DNA of 64,000 nt from Enterococcus crotali (GTDB taxonomy: Bacteria; Bacillota; Bacilli; Lactobacillales; Enterococcaceae): contig NZ_AYPQ01000003.1 in assembly GCF_000633635.1 (NCBI RefSeq), forward strand, positions 27,693 through 91,692, in the 5' to 3' direction. Positions 48,278-57,683 of this stretch are shown here, piece after piece. How positions within the stretch are numbered: position 1 is the stretch's first letter; each line of letters opens with the position of its first letter. The notes beneath the pieces were generated by a model that worked only from the letters and a program-made list of their open reading frames with translations, ran no database searches and had not been told where the DNA came from. The position numbers and the translations under genes are program-made.

Positions 48278-50498
48278 CTATTTTTGATAGTTCAACCGCT
48301 CATCTTTAATTTGATCTTCAAAATCCATCCCATAGCCAAAATCATATCTATGGCCTAATTCATCTTTATGACAAATCAGATCCAACGGAACATCTTCTTT
48401 TTGTTGTTCAACCGTTTCCATATCGGCTGGCATTTGAAACGGTAACAACCCAGATGGCGTATATTCACCGCTCAAAACACTTAATATGGCTTGGGTTTGG
48501 ACCCCAAAATCAACAATGATACTATCTACAGCTCCTTCAAACTCTTTAACGATTGTTGGATTTTTCATTGTAAGAGAAACAATGATTGGCAAATCGGGAA
48601 AGTCCTTTTTAAGTGATAGGATCGTCTCAAGATCACCGCTATTAGCTGCTGTATTACTTTTATCAACATATGATCGATTTTCTCCTGCTAGGCTTTTTTC
48701 ACGTGCAAGTTTAGCAGTATATGGCCGATACTGTAAGCTAATCGGCAAGTAGCCGTTTCCTTCGTCCTCCCTTGAATAGCCAACTGTTTTGGGAGACGCC
48801 AAAAACACTAAAGCAACTTCAGCTTTTTCTGGTGAATCAACTAGTTGAAAATATTTTTCTACAAAATCTGGGTTGACTGGATTCTTTTCGCAAGCTGGCT
48901 GAATATTCCCAAACCAATCTGCTGACTCACCAATTTTTTGTTTCGGAATGTAAAGTTTTGTCTGCTTTTGCAAAGGTAATAAATGATGTCTATTTTTTAA
49001 TAGAACCAAGGATCTTTGCTGTGCTTTGTATCCAATCTCCATAAACTCAGGATTTCCAACTACTTGTTCTGAATGTTCTGGGATCAAATAGGGATTTTCG
49101 AACAGGCCAGTTTGAAAATATTTTTCAGTAACCGACGGGCAGAAATTCGGAATCTTTCTTGCATCACTTGCGCGCCATGATCCATAACACCCAACTCATA
49201 AGCAGCTAGTACAGGTTCAATATCATTATTTCCGCCAAATTGATCAACACCTGCCGATAATGCTTTATAATGACGTTGCTCAATGGTCAATCCTTCGACA
49301 CCCCAGCTTTTTCCACCAATAAATTGATCAGGTTTAACGGCGTCCGCGTGATCGACCAATCTGTACAAACAACTCCGTCATACTCATATTTTTTTCGCAA
49401 TAAATCATTAATGATGAACTCACTAAACCCATTGCCTACATTTTCTTGATTTTTTTGATCTTGATCATAAGAAATAGTGTAATACGGCATTACAGCTGAT
49501 GCTTTTTCAGTTCCATTCTCCAAAGAAAATGCTCCATTAAGAAACGGCTGCAAGTGTTCCTCAAAATTTTGACCTGGGTAAACGGCATATTTCCCATAAC
49601 CATAATGGGCATCGCGCCCCGCTTCACCGCTTCCTCCACCAGGCCAATGTTTGACCATTGCATTGACGCTTTCTGATCCCCAGTCACATTTTTCATGAGG
49701 CGTCGTTTGAAATCCGTCACAATAAGCTTTAGCTAAATCAGTAACTAATTTCACTCCTTCACCAAACGTACCGGAAAAACGCATCCAACGCGGTTCTGTC
49801 GCTAAATCAATTTGTGGCGATAAGGCCGTCGTAATCCCTAACGCGCGATATTCCTTACTAGCAATTTCGCCAAATTTCCGAACCAATTCAGGATCAAAGG
49901 CTGCAGCCAAGCCTAATTGTTCTGGCCATTTCGAAATATCCCCACCAGCTCCTGCATTGAACTCTGTATCAGCACTTGTACTGTGTCTAGGATCAGAGCT
50001 TATATTTACCGGTATACCTAAATCTAAGCTTTCTGCCATGGCTTGTAAATTATTAGTCCATTGTGCAGCAATTTTTGGAGAATCGACTAGTGTTAATAAG
50101 ACATGGCGGATATGATCTTCTTTTAAAAACTCTTTTTGCTGATCCGTCAGCTCGGCAAGCGAGCCCTCATAACGTTCTAATGGCTGTCCGTCATAAGTGC
50201 CGGAAAACATTTCAACAAAATGATTTTGCTTTTTAGAAACTGTTTGGTGTCTGCTATATAGCATTAAGCCAGCAATCTGTTCAACAGATAATTTTGCTAC
50301 CAAATCTTCTATTCGTTCTTCAAGCGGCAAACGCCAATCTTCATAGGGATCTAGCACCCCGTTTTGATTCAAATCCTTAAATGCAAAACCATCTTTTTCG
50401 ATCAGAGAAACACCTGAATTTTTAGCATACCCAAGTGTTGCACCATTCTCATTTTCAACAAGGATCCAATTTCCTTGAGGCGTTTTTTTATAGCTCAT
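48278..50498 (-). pseudogene. GH3 family beta-glycosidase, disrupted by two frameshifts
   Basis: Three overlapping frames together encode one glycoside hydrolase family 3 protein of about 740 residues: 50498-49287 (N-terminal TIM barrel, ending around the nucleophile segment DGVVCTDWS), 49368-49084 (KSWGVEGLTIEQRHYKALSAG, VDQFGGNNDIEPVL) and 49087-48278 (C-terminal domain, SLVLLKNRHHLLPLQ, and the LPFQMP segment). One extra G near 49344-49345 and one extra T in the 4-T run at 49115-49118 (minus strand) rejoin them, giving TDWSITRDAVKPDQF and KNIFQTGLFENPYLIPE, as in intact relatives. No signal peptide, so it would act in the cytoplasm, probably on beta-glucosides or related disaccharides. Confidence 0.85.
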
Positions 50499-50763
50499 GT
50501 CATTTCCTCCTCATTTCAGCATAGAAGTAAACGTATTCTTTTCCTCTTCTATTTTACAATGTTTTACAACTAGAAGCGATAGTCATTTTTAATTTAGGAA
50601 GTGTTTACTTTTTAAGAAAGAGTAAAGGAAATGTCGAATTTTATTCTGTTGATAAATTAGCTATCTTTGGTGGAAACCTGTAACAGATAGAATTCTTTTT
50701 TCAAAATTACCACGATTCTTCATTTCAAGTTATTATATTATAAAAAAATTAATATTTATGAGA
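50499..50763. other. Divergent intergenic region between GH3 and the M-box transcript
   Basis: About 265 AT-rich bases with no gene. It must contain the GH3 promoter; I see no convincing cre site. Confidence 0.4.
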
Positions 50764-50792
50764 TTGACTTCAATACAGATATTCACTATATT
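50764..50792 (+). promoter_or_regulatory. Promoter of the M-box/SEDS transcript
   Basis: TTGACT (50764-50769) and TATATT (50787-50792) are separated by exactly 17 bases, placing the start of transcription near 50799, just before the M-box aptamer. Confidence 0.75.
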
Positions 50793-50807
50793 TAAAGCGA
50801 TCTGAAT

Positions 50808-51033
50808 AACTTGTTAGGTGAGGCTCCTATGGAAACACAGGCTACTGCTCAAAAATGTCGAAAGACAGGAATGGGTAGGACAGGAATTGTCGAATTAAGG
50901 CTTTTCACAAAGTAGCTAAAAGCTCTGCTTTTTACGTTTCATAGTGCTAAAACTCAACGATGAGAATGATGAAAAGCTTTATTTGTGCTGTAATCAATCC
51001 CCCTTCGCTGAGTTATTTAGGCGAAGTTTTTTT
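50808..51033 (+). promoter_or_regulatory. M-box magnesium riboswitch upstream of two SEDS genes
   Basis: The order of conserved blocks is the same as at mgtA: GTTAGGTGAGGCTCCTAT, ACAGGCTACTGC, GTCGAAAGAC, GAATGGGT, ACAGGAATTGTCGA, AAGGCTTTTC and GTAGCTAAAAGC. A terminator follows (CTTCGC 51003-51008 with GCGAAG 51021-51026, then seven T). AACTCA (50951-50956) can pair with TGAGTT (51009-51014) in the terminator loop as an antiterminator. High Mg2+ should therefore switch off the downstream genes. Confidence 0.88.
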
Positions 51034-51250
51034 GTATTGGTAACGAATGTTGATAGCATCACTATGCAGGAGGTGAATAGAACTAGGAACAAAGAAATCC
51101 AACCCTACAGGCTTCTGTTTTTTCTTAGTTCCTACAATGCTTGCTTCATCGTTAGTCCAAGCCAAAGAGCTTTTTATACTGATATCAAAGTCGATTCCTA
51201 ATGCAAACTTTATTTGATGATCAATTAAAATGATTAGCGAGGAAGAGAAA

Positions 51251-51451
51251 ATGAGAATAACGAAAAAAAGGTTACCTTACCTAGTTTCTGGCAAGAGTCT
51301 TCTTTTTACAGCACTCGAAAATACCGTTGGAATCAACTCCTATCACCAAAAAAAGAAGACACGATCTCATGGAAAAAACATCTACGCTACTAGTAAACAG
51401 CAGACGAATCTGAAAGTGATGCTGTTGATGGATGATGGGGTGACAAAATGA
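51251..51451 (+). CDS. Small basic protein of unknown function, first gene of the SEDS operon
   Basis: A 66-residue, Lys/Arg-rich protein starting at an ATG with GAGG 8 bases upstream. It overlaps the next gene by four bases, so translation is coupled. No membrane segment is clear, and I do not recognise the family. Its place behind the M-box, ahead of the SEDS pair, suggests a role with them. The in-frame extension to 51230 is not needed. Confidence 0.65.
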   Translation: MRITKKRLPYLVSGKSLLFTALENTVGINSYHQKKKTRSHGKNIYATSKQQTNLKVMLLMDDGVTK

Positions 51452-52626
51452 AGCAACCAAAGAGATTATCTAAACTACACTATTTAGACTTCTATATTTT
51501 GATTCCTTATTTGATTCTTTGTATCGTGGGTATTTTAATGGTATACAGCTCTAGTTCTTATCATTTACTTGACAGTGAACTAGGAACCGCCAGTAAAGCT
51601 ATCAAACAAATGACCTATTTTGCTTTTAGTCTTGTCTGTATGGCTTTTGTTTATCGAATCAATTTAAGTATCATTCGCCATCCAAAAATAATGCAGATCA
51701 TGCTAATCCTGACGTTTCTTACACTTATTGCTTTACCACTGATTGGGACAAGCGTAGGTGGTGCAAAACGTTGGATCAATTTAGGTGTGCTTTTATTTCA
51801 ACCGTCTGAATTAGTTCCCTTGGTACTTGTACTTTATCTAGCTACAAACTTAGCAAAAAACGACACGTTAGTGCCCTTTTCCTTTAAACAGCATAAAAAG
51901 TCCCTATTCGTTTCTGTCTTCTTTATGCTATTAGTCGCTCTTCAACCAAATATTGCTGGGGCATCAATGATTTTTATTTTGGTGTGCGTATTATTTTTAT
52001 CAAGCGGGCTCTCTCCTTGGTTTATGACGTTAGCTTTGCTTGGATTTGTCGTAATGAAGCGCTTAGGTACAATGTTGTTATTGTCGCTTCCAGCCAATTG
52101 GATGCCTCAAAAGTTCAGTTATTTGGTCACTCGTTTTGAAGTGATGCAAAATCCTTTTATTGATCCAACAGGGAAAGGATTCCAAACCTCAAATGCCTAT
52201 TACGCAATGCATAACGGTGGATTTTTTGGTCGCGGTTTAGGCAACAGTATTCAAAAAAAAGGATATTTGCCAGCGGCAGACACAGATTTTATCTTCGCTA
52301 TTTGTATTGAGGAATTAGGGTTACTTTTTTCTTTAGGTATTTTATTTTTGGTCTTTTTGATTGTCGGACGCTTGTTTTTATTGGCAATAAAATCAAAATC
52401 ACTCTATTTTTCTTATCTTTACATTGGTTGCGGCATGTTGCTTTGTCTGCAAGTTGCTGTAAATGTTGGCAGTCTTTTAGGTTATATTCCCATGACAGGC
52501 CTAACTTTCCCATTCATTAGTTACGGCGGTTCTAGCTTGTTAATACTAAGTATCACCCTTGGGATTGCCTTGAATGCTCGTGGTACAGAAATTCGTGAAG
52601 GCTATCGGCTAGGAGGGATGATATGA
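51448..52626 (+). CDS. SEDS family protein, FtsW-like peptidoglycan polymerase paralogue
   Basis: A 392-residue protein with about ten transmembrane helices. GGAKRWINLGVLLFQPSELV, GGFFGRGLGNSIQKKGYLPAADTDFIFAI (with the essential acidic residue region) and GLTFPFISYGGSSLL are hallmarks of the FtsW/RodA/SpoVE family. SEDS proteins polymerise lipid II with a class B PBP partner, but none is adjacent. Presence of a second SEDS gene and an M-box leader marks this as an accessory paralogue, probably not the division FtsW. It overlaps both neighbours by four bases. Confidence 0.9.
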   Translation: MKQPKRLSKLHYLDFYILIPYLILCIVGILMVYSSSSYHLLDSELGTASKAIKQMTYFAFSLVCMAFVYRINLSIIRHPKIMQIMLILTFLTLIALPLIGTSVGGAKRWINLGVLLFQPSELVPLVLVLYLATNLAKNDTLVPFSFKQHKKSLFVSVFFMLLVALQPNIAGASMIFILVCVLFLSSGLSPWFMTLALLGFVVMKRLGTMLLLSLPANWMPQKFSYLVTRFEVMQNPFIDPTGKGFQTSNAYYAMHNGGFFGRGLGNSIQKKGYLPAADTDFIFAICIEELGLLFSLGILFLVFLIVGRLFLLAIKSKSLYFSYLYIGCGMLLCLQVAVNVGSLLGYIPMTGLTFPFISYGGSSLLILSITLGIALNARGTEIREGYRLGGMI

Positions 52627-53804
52627 ATAAAGCAATCCTTTCAAAAAAAGAAGCGGTAAACTACGGCTTACTCTTACCAGTTTTTTTGTTGATTCTTGTA
52701 GGATTTATCGCTCAATATGGTGCATTCAATGCAGATCCGGCTGTGGAGTCGATTAAACCTTTACTGAAAAAACAGTTTTTATGGACTCTTTTAGGGATTG
52801 GCGTAATGTTTACTACAATGGTCATTCCAATAAAATATTTATGGAAAGCAACACCCGTACTTTACGGTTTATCGCTGTTTTTGATGGGATTACTTGTAAA
52901 ATTTTATGATCCTGTGATGGCAGCGGCAACCGGAACTAAGCGTTGGCTTCGTTTGGGGTCGTTTTCCTTTCAGCCTTCAGAATTCGTAAAACTTGGCTAT
53001 ATTTTAATGTTAGCCTATATTGTAACAAAAAGACGTCGACACTTTTCAAATCCGTCGACTTTAAAAGAGGATTTTCGTTTGTTAGGAGAATTATCTCTTG
53101 TCAGCCTACCCGTTCTAGCATTAATGTTTTATCAAAAAGATTTTGGAACAAGTTTAGTCTTTGTTTCGATTTTTCTTGGTATAACATTAGTTTCAGGCTG
53201 TTCTTGGAAAATTTTAACAATCGGTTTCGGCCTTTTAAGTATACTTGGCGTGAGTGGTATTTTATTGGTTTTAACCGAACAAGGACAAAAAATTCTGTCC
53301 TTCTTTCATTTTCAACCTTATCAATTTAACCGAATCCACGCATGGCTTAATCCTTTTGATTATGCAGATTCGATTTCTTTTCAACAAGCACGTGGTCTAA
53401 CAGCTATTGGATCTGGCGAAATGCTGGGAAAAGGGTTGACCAATTTGCGGACATATGTACCTGTTCGGGAATCTGACATGATTTTTACTGTGATCGGGGA
53501 AGCGTATGGATTTGTAGGGACGTGCTCTTTGATTCTACTTTTCTTTTATCTCATTTATCAAATGTTGATCTGTACGCTAAATGCCAAACGAGAATTTTAC
53601 GCCTATATCACAACTGGCGTGATCATGTATTTCTTATTCCATATTCTTGAAAATATTGGCTCAAATATTGGTTTGTTGCCTTTGACTGGGATTCCACTGC
53701 CTTTTATCAGTCAAGGTGGGACGGCGTATTTAGCTAATTTTATTGGGATCGGGTTGATTCTTTCGATGTACTATCAGAAAGAAAAAAATGAAATTGAGAA
53801 GTGA
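52623..53804 (+). CDS. SEDS family protein, RodA-like peptidoglycan polymerase paralogue
   Basis: A 393-residue multipass SEDS protein. GTKRWLRLGSFSFQPSEFVK, GEMLGKGLTNLRTYVPVRESDMIFTVIGEAYG and LTGIPLPFISQGGTAY are conserved. It is closer to RodA than its neighbour. The gene overlaps the preceding one by ATGA, so both SEDS proteins are made together. Likely function: wall synthesis under Mg2+ limitation, inferred from the riboswitch. Confidence 0.9.
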   Translation: MNKAILSKKEAVNYGLLLPVFLLILVGFIAQYGAFNADPAVESIKPLLKKQFLWTLLGIGVMFTTMVIPIKYLWKATPVLYGLSLFLMGLLVKFYDPVMAAATGTKRWLRLGSFSFQPSEFVKLGYILMLAYIVTKRRRHFSNPSTLKEDFRLLGELSLVSLPVLALMFYQKDFGTSLVFVSIFLGITLVSGCSWKILTIGFGLLSILGVSGILLVLTEQGQKILSFFHFQPYQFNRIHAWLNPFDYADSISFQQARGLTAIGSGEMLGKGLTNLRTYVPVRESDMIFTVIGEAYGFVGTCSLILLFFYLIYQMLICTLNAKREFYAYITTGVIMYFLFHILENIGSNIGLLPLTGIPLPFISQGGTAYLANFIGIGLILSMYYQKEKNEIEK

Positions 53805-53808
53805 TTAT

Positions 53809-53850
53809 AAAAAAGAGCTGAATCTAAATATAGAATTTCAGCTCTTTTTT
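53809..53850. terminator. Bidirectional terminator after the SEDS operon
   Basis: A 14-bp stem (53809-53822 with 53837-53850), with A- and T-runs at the two sides, between convergent genes. Confidence 0.85.
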
Positions 53851-53876
53851 ATAGAGAAAGTAACCTATACAGCTAC

Positions 53877-54662
53877 TTAATTATGATTTACTTGGTTATT
53901 TTTCAACGTCTCAATCAACTCTCTTGCCTCTTTAAGTGTTGTTGCTCGGGGATCAGTTGATGGGTTGTCCTCCCTAATTATATTGCCACTTTCATCTTGA
54001 ACAACTGCTGCCGGTTCTCCGTTATCGGGGCCGCTAATAAAACCATACCCTTCACTTTCTGGAATTGCTAATACTTTAAAATCATCATCCTCAAAATTTG
54101 GCTCCTTTTTAAACATCTCAAAGTTCCCAGTTTTTTCTACTTCTTCTTTTATTACTTGTAAAGTAAAATTGGCGGTTTCTTTATTGATTTTCGGCTTCTC
54201 ATCCGTCGTGTTTTTTACTTTTTTGTATACCATCGGCTTACTTTCCCCAGTCATTTCAGCATTAGTAGTTCCTCGGTTAAGAGTAATCGTTCCGTCTGTT
54301 TCTAAATCAATCAGATAGGCAATTTCATCATTTTTATTTTCAAATCTAAAATAGGTGCTATCTTTTTCTGATTTTTTTTCGATAAATTCTGTCACCATCT
54401 CCTCTTCATCTGCGTATTGGATCGTTACTCCAGCATCGTTTTGCTTGATAGATACTTGTTCACCTCTTGCTGCTTCATCTAAACATTCCCAAAGTCCAAC
54501 AAGTGAAGTATAATCCTTTTGGGAAATACTTGCTTTTTCTTGTATTGAAGTAGTCTTTGTATCACTGGAAGAAGAGATGGATACGTTCTCTTTTCCATCT
54601 AAAGAACAACCTGTCAGTGCAATTATTGATATCGCACTGAATAAAACAATCATTTTTTTCAT
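53877..54662 (-). CDS. Lipoprotein of unknown function
   Basis: A 261-residue lipoprotein. The signal peptide ends in a lipobox (IIALTGCS), with Cys near residue 18. The mature part is rich in Ser/Thr/Glu/Lys. A segment (LVGLWECLDEAARGEQVSIKQ) looks like a small beta-domain and another resembles DUF4767-type sequences (FKVLAIPESEGYGFISGPDNG). ATG 54662 has AAGGAG 7 bases upstream. It lies at the left edge of the accessory region; role unknown. Confidence 0.75.
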   Translation of the reverse strand: MKKMIVLFSAISIIALTGCSLDGKENVSISSSSDTKTTSIQEKASISQKDYTSLVGLWECLDEAARGEQVSIKQNDAGVTIQYADEEEMVTEFIEKKSEKDSTYFRFENKNDEIAYLIDLETDGTITLNRGTTNAEMTGESKPMVYKKVKNTTDEKPKINKETANFTLQVIKEEVEKTGNFEMFKKEPNFEDDDFKVLAIPESEGYGFISGPDNGEPAAVVQDESGNIIREDNPSTDPRATTLKEARELIETLKNNQVNHN

Positions 54663-54728
54663 AGTGAAACTCCTTTTTATTAAAAGATCCATCACTAGAT
54701 AGATCCATTGTTTTGATAATACAATTCT

Positions 54729-55105
54729 TTACTTAACAGTAACAATTTCGACTCGTTCAGCTAGAATCCACCCGTTTAATCCATAAGATGAAGTGAGGAC
54801 TTGGTAATGTAAGTCAGCATCTTTTATCTCTGCTTTCAGCTCTTGTAATGAATCATACATTATCGGCCAGGCATAACTTTGTGCTTTTTCTAGCAACTCC
54901 TCATTCTCAGTAAAAAAACTTTCTATAGGCCTTTCCTCCAAATCAAAGATGATACTATAGGGCATTTCTTCATAAAATCGATAGCAAAAAACACCATAAA
55001 ATATGATTTGTTTTTTTCTTGATTATAAGATACATCAAACACTATTGTCTTCTTTTTAAAATCAACAGTATAGACATCTATTTCATAGTCATGAATTGAA
55101 CTCAT
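54729..55105 (-). pseudogene. Unknown-function accessory protein, frameshifted in a 7-A run
   Basis: Two overlapping short frames, 55105-54923 (SSIHDYEIDVYTVDFKKKTI...) and 54965-54729 (MPYSIIFDLEERPIESFFTE...YGLNGWILAERVEIVTVK), make one protein of about 125 residues if the A-run at 55011-55017 has eight instead of seven A. The join then reads QEKKQIIFYGVFCYRFYEEMPYS, a natural beta-strand pair. The upstream region resembles that of the LXG cassette promoter, so this may be a gene of a related cassette (possibly an orphan immunity protein). No function known. Confidence 0.65.
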
Positions 55106-55377
55106 TTATTTCTTCACCACCTGTACTTAGATCCATGACATTTATTCTTTCCACCACAAAATTATGTGTAATTAAGCTTTTTTATTTGATCGTATAAGTC
55201 CAAACAGTCTTTTTGATCGGATTTTTTATTTTCTACCTTCTGTATTTCCTATATTTTCTTATTAAGTTTAGCATATGCTAGATAATATATAAATATGAGA
55301 AACCGCTTAAAGGTAATGATATCTATACGTATGATTACTTCTAAAAAGCTCTTCTTTGGAATATTTGGTACAATAAA
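55106..55377. other. Intergenic region similar to the promoter region of the LXG cassette
   Basis: About 270 bases without a gene. The part around 55260-55310 (TTAAGTTTAGCATATGCTAG...ATAAATATGAGAAAC) resembles 58005-58050, upstream of the first LXG-cassette gene, so the duplication extends beyond the att-like repeat. Confidence 0.5.
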
Positions 55378-55411
55378 AAAGCTGAGTCCTACAAATTGTG
55401 GACTCAGCTTT
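55378..55411. terminator. Terminator copied with the DUF1292 3' end (copy A)
   Basis: AAAGCTGAGTCC (55378-55389) pairs with GGACTCAGCTTT (55400-55411). It and the flanking bases resemble the terminator that follows the intact DUF1292 gene at 60793-60823. Confidence 0.8.
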
Positions 55412-55420
55412 TAAATAACT

Positions 55421-55600
55421 ACTATTCTTCTTCCGCCATGAATGACGATCTTATTTCATAACGTTTTATCTATCGTCATTTAGTGACATTTAAGAAGTAA
55501 ATATTCATAGTCAATCACCGAATATCATTAACCATTTTTTTTATGGCATTCAATTTGGCATTCACCAAAATTCTCATTAGCGTGGGGCGTTATATGTGAA
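55421..55600. repeat. attL-like repeat, copy A
   Basis: It begins with ATTCTTCTTCCGCCATGAATG, the reverse complement of a DUF1292 C-terminal end (FMAEEE-stop), and continues for about 150 bases that are roughly 85-90% identical by eye to 58151-58325. Two TGGCATTCA repeats (55544-55552, 55556-55564) lie 12 bases apart, followed by CTCATTAGCGTGGGGCG. Confidence 0.75.
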
Positions 55601-55664
55601 AAACAGAAATTTAGATCCATAATATTGAACACTCTACATATTTACAATTTCACAGCAAAAAACA

Positions 55665-56006
55665 TTAATTTTCTTCAAGATACTTACTTTTTAACACCAT
55701 ATATTCTTCATAAGCTTCATCTATTTTTTCTTTGCATACTTTTTCCCACAAACCAATTAGGTCTTTTCTCTTTTCGCTAGAATTCTCTATGGTTGAATCT
55801 ATATCCATTTCTCCTCCAAAACCGATTGAATCCTCCACACCATGAACAAAACCGTTTTTTCCAGCATAAGCTATTTCATTTTCTACAATCGTACACCCTT
55901 TGCTAGAATCAATAAGCTCTTTAAGCTTTGCTCCTTGTTCCAACTCTTGATTCAGATCTGCATCGTCTTCTAAAAATAGTTCTATTAAAATATGTTCCAT
56001 TTTCAT
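55665..56006 (-). CDS. Candidate immunity protein of the LXG toxin
   Basis: A 113-residue acidic protein without signal peptide or membrane segment, encoded directly behind the toxin gene with only 17 bases between. Such position, size and charge are typical of immunity proteins for polymorphic toxins. Start ATG 56006 has AGGGTG about ten bases upstream; GTG 56018 and ATG 56000 are alternatives. I do not recognise the family. Confidence 0.65.
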   Translation of the reverse strand: MKMEHILIELFLEDDADLNQELEQGAKLKELIDSSKGCTIVENEIAYAGKNGFVHGVEDSIGFGGEMDIDSTIENSSEKRKDLIGLWEKVCKEKIDEAYEEYMVLKSKYLEEN

Positions 56007-56023
56007 TTTATTATTCACCCTTA

Positions 56024-57307
56024 TTATTTATAATTATGTTTTGTTGTAATATCTGTAATTTTGATATTTCCGTTGCTGTCTCTTTCATACGTAATTCTAC
56101 CTTGTCCCCGTCCTTTTCCCACTCCTTTTAAATCAATAGCTCTTTCACCACTTCTATTATGACCTAAAGCGTGATCGTTCAATCCTGAGCCTTCAAGTTC
56201 TCCATTTTTTAATTTGTCTAAAGCATCATCCAATGCCTTTTTTTGTTCAGGAGAAAGCTTCTTGATCTTTCTTTGTACATTTTTAGGTATTTCAATCTCA
56301 ATATCGTCTGTATTTGCGTCACTAAAGGAAATAGACGGAGCATTATCAAGTGCGTTTAATATGCCAGCAGAAATGATAACTGTTCCAATTCCCTTGATTA
56401 CATTTTTTATATTTCCAAAACCGCCAAACCCTGGTATAGCAACCGTTGGATCAACAATTCCTTTTTTAATCGTTACTTTTTTAAACGTGTACTGATCTTT
56501 ATTTAAGTAATCTTTACACTTTTCTAATTGTTCATATAGTTCTGAGTATTTATCAGGTGAAACAATTTTACCATCTTTCATTAGATACCAATTGCCTAAT
56601 TCTGTTTTAACGATTTCATAACCATTTAGTTTACCAATTGCTTGTTTTACTTGAGCATCTTTCACTTGTTGTTTCATTTTTTCACGTTGCTTCCAACGTG
56701 TATGGATTGGTTTTGCCCATGTCATGTCTAAACGTTTCAAGTCAAATGTTCCTGTTGCTGGATTCCATGCTTTAGAATTTGCTACTTGGGCCAAACCTGT
56801 ATTAAATTCTTGTTGACTCGCTTCATAATCTGAAAAGAATCCCGCTGATTGACCATCGTATGCATGAAACTTTTCTAATTTCTCTCGACGCTTATCAATA
56901 CTCTCACAGGCATTGATATATCTCCGTTCTAAATCTGGACGTGGTGTTTTCGCGGTACTCATTTGGTGATCTAAGCGCTGCTTTAACTGCTCAAACTGGT
57001 TAATCTCTTCTAGGATCAAATCTTCATCCGTATCAATCCCACTAACGGTTCCTTGATATTCACTAAGAAACTTTTTATGCACACTTTCCAACGCTTCACC
57101 TGTCATTATAGCAGATTGACATAATGGTGTATAAGCAACCATAAAATAACTTTTCGCTGAATCGTAGGCCTTACTAGAAAGTGGTGCAGATAAAAACAGT
57201 TGAATGCTTGCTTGTAATGATGTAATAGCCTGATTTGCTTGATTGGTCAATTGAGAAGCTTGTGATGATCGTGCCTGTGCTTCACTAACGTAAAATTTAA
57301 GCCCCAT
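56024..57307 (-). CDS. LXG-type polymorphic toxin, putative type VII secretion substrate
   Basis: A 427-residue protein. The N-terminal ~220 residues are long helices starting GLKFYVSEAQARSSQASQL, as in LXG proteins that dock to the type VII secretion system. A short Gly/Ile-rich hydrophobic stretch (residues about 290-320) precedes the C-terminal toxin domain of about 80 residues: LSPEQKKALDDALDKLKNG, GSGLNDHALGH, GVGKGRGQGRITYER, and TKHNYK at the end. The compact alpha/beta tail with Arg, His and Asp resembles RelE/BECR-type RNases, but this is by appearance only. GGAGG precedes the ATG, and the gene overlaps its upstream partner by 11 bases. Confidence 0.82.
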   Translation of the reverse strand: MGLKFYVSEAQARSSQASQLTNQANQAITSLQASIQLFLSAPLSSKAYDSAKSYFMVAYTPLCQSAIMTGEALESVHKKFLSEYQGTVSGIDTDEDLILEEINQFEQLKQRLDHQMSTAKTPRPDLERRYINACESIDKRREKLEKFHAYDGQSAGFFSDYEASQQEFNTGLAQVANSKAWNPATGTFDLKRLDMTWAKPIHTRWKQREKMKQQVKDAQVKQAIGKLNGYEIVKTELGNWYLMKDGKIVSPDKYSELYEQLEKCKDYLNKDQYTFKKVTIKKGIVDPTVAIPGFGGFGNIKNVIKGIGTVIISAGILNALDNAPSISFSDANTDDIEIEIPKNVQRKIKKLSPEQKKALDDALDKLKNGELEGSGLNDHALGHNRSGERAIDLKGVGKGRGQGRITYERDSNGNIKITDITTKHNYK

Positions 57308-57683
57308 TTTCTTTTGCCTCCGGATTCTTCCAAAAAGCTTGTTGTTCTACCTTTAGATTTTCTTCTTGATCAAACAATGTACGCTCATCTTTTTTTAACT
57401 GAAGGAGTTGTTCATCAAATTCTCGTTGGGTTTTTTTAGCGAGATGAAGGCTCTCATCTCCTCTTTCTTCAAAGAAAGCTCGCTCCTCTGCTTCACAGTT
57501 TCCTAAGACAAAATCATAAGCAGCCTGTTCTTGTTGTTGTAGCTGAAAAAATTCTTCTTGTTGCTCTTCTATGTAGCGCTGTTCTTTTCTAATCGCTAAC
57601 TGATCCTCTTGAAGTTGTTCCAAACGAATCCTGAACTGATAATTTTTTTGATCAAATTCTTGTTGTTTCTGGACTTCACTCAT
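57297..57683 (-). CDS. Coiled-coil partner of the LXG toxin (DUF3958-like)
   Basis: A 128-residue, Gln/Glu/Lys-rich, almost fully helical protein (QQEFDQKNYQFRIRLEQLQE and similar heptads). LXG loci in Firmicutes usually carry one or two such small helical partners (Lap-type) that bind the LXG domain and permit export. It overlaps the upstream gene by ATGA and the toxin gene by 11 bases. The DUF3958 label is from memory of similar operons. Confidence 0.75.
   Translation of the reverse strand: MSEVQKQQEFDQKNYQFRIRLEQLQEDQLAIRKEQRYIEEQQEEFFQLQQQEQAAYDFVLGNCEAEERAFFEERGDESLHLAKKTQREFDEQLLQLKKDERTLFDQEENLKVEQQAFWKNPEAKENGA

Noticed and set aside
50944..51201. 85-codon plus-strand frame between the M-box and the SEDS operon
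   Set aside because: It runs through the riboswitch expression platform and its terminator, has no ribosome binding site, and its product has no protein-like character.
53809..53850. Terminator after the SEDS operon as a fourth copy of the DUF1292 terminator
   Set aside because: It shares only a short AGCTGAAT block, which is common in such stems, and it lacks the gene end and the TGGCATTCA pair.
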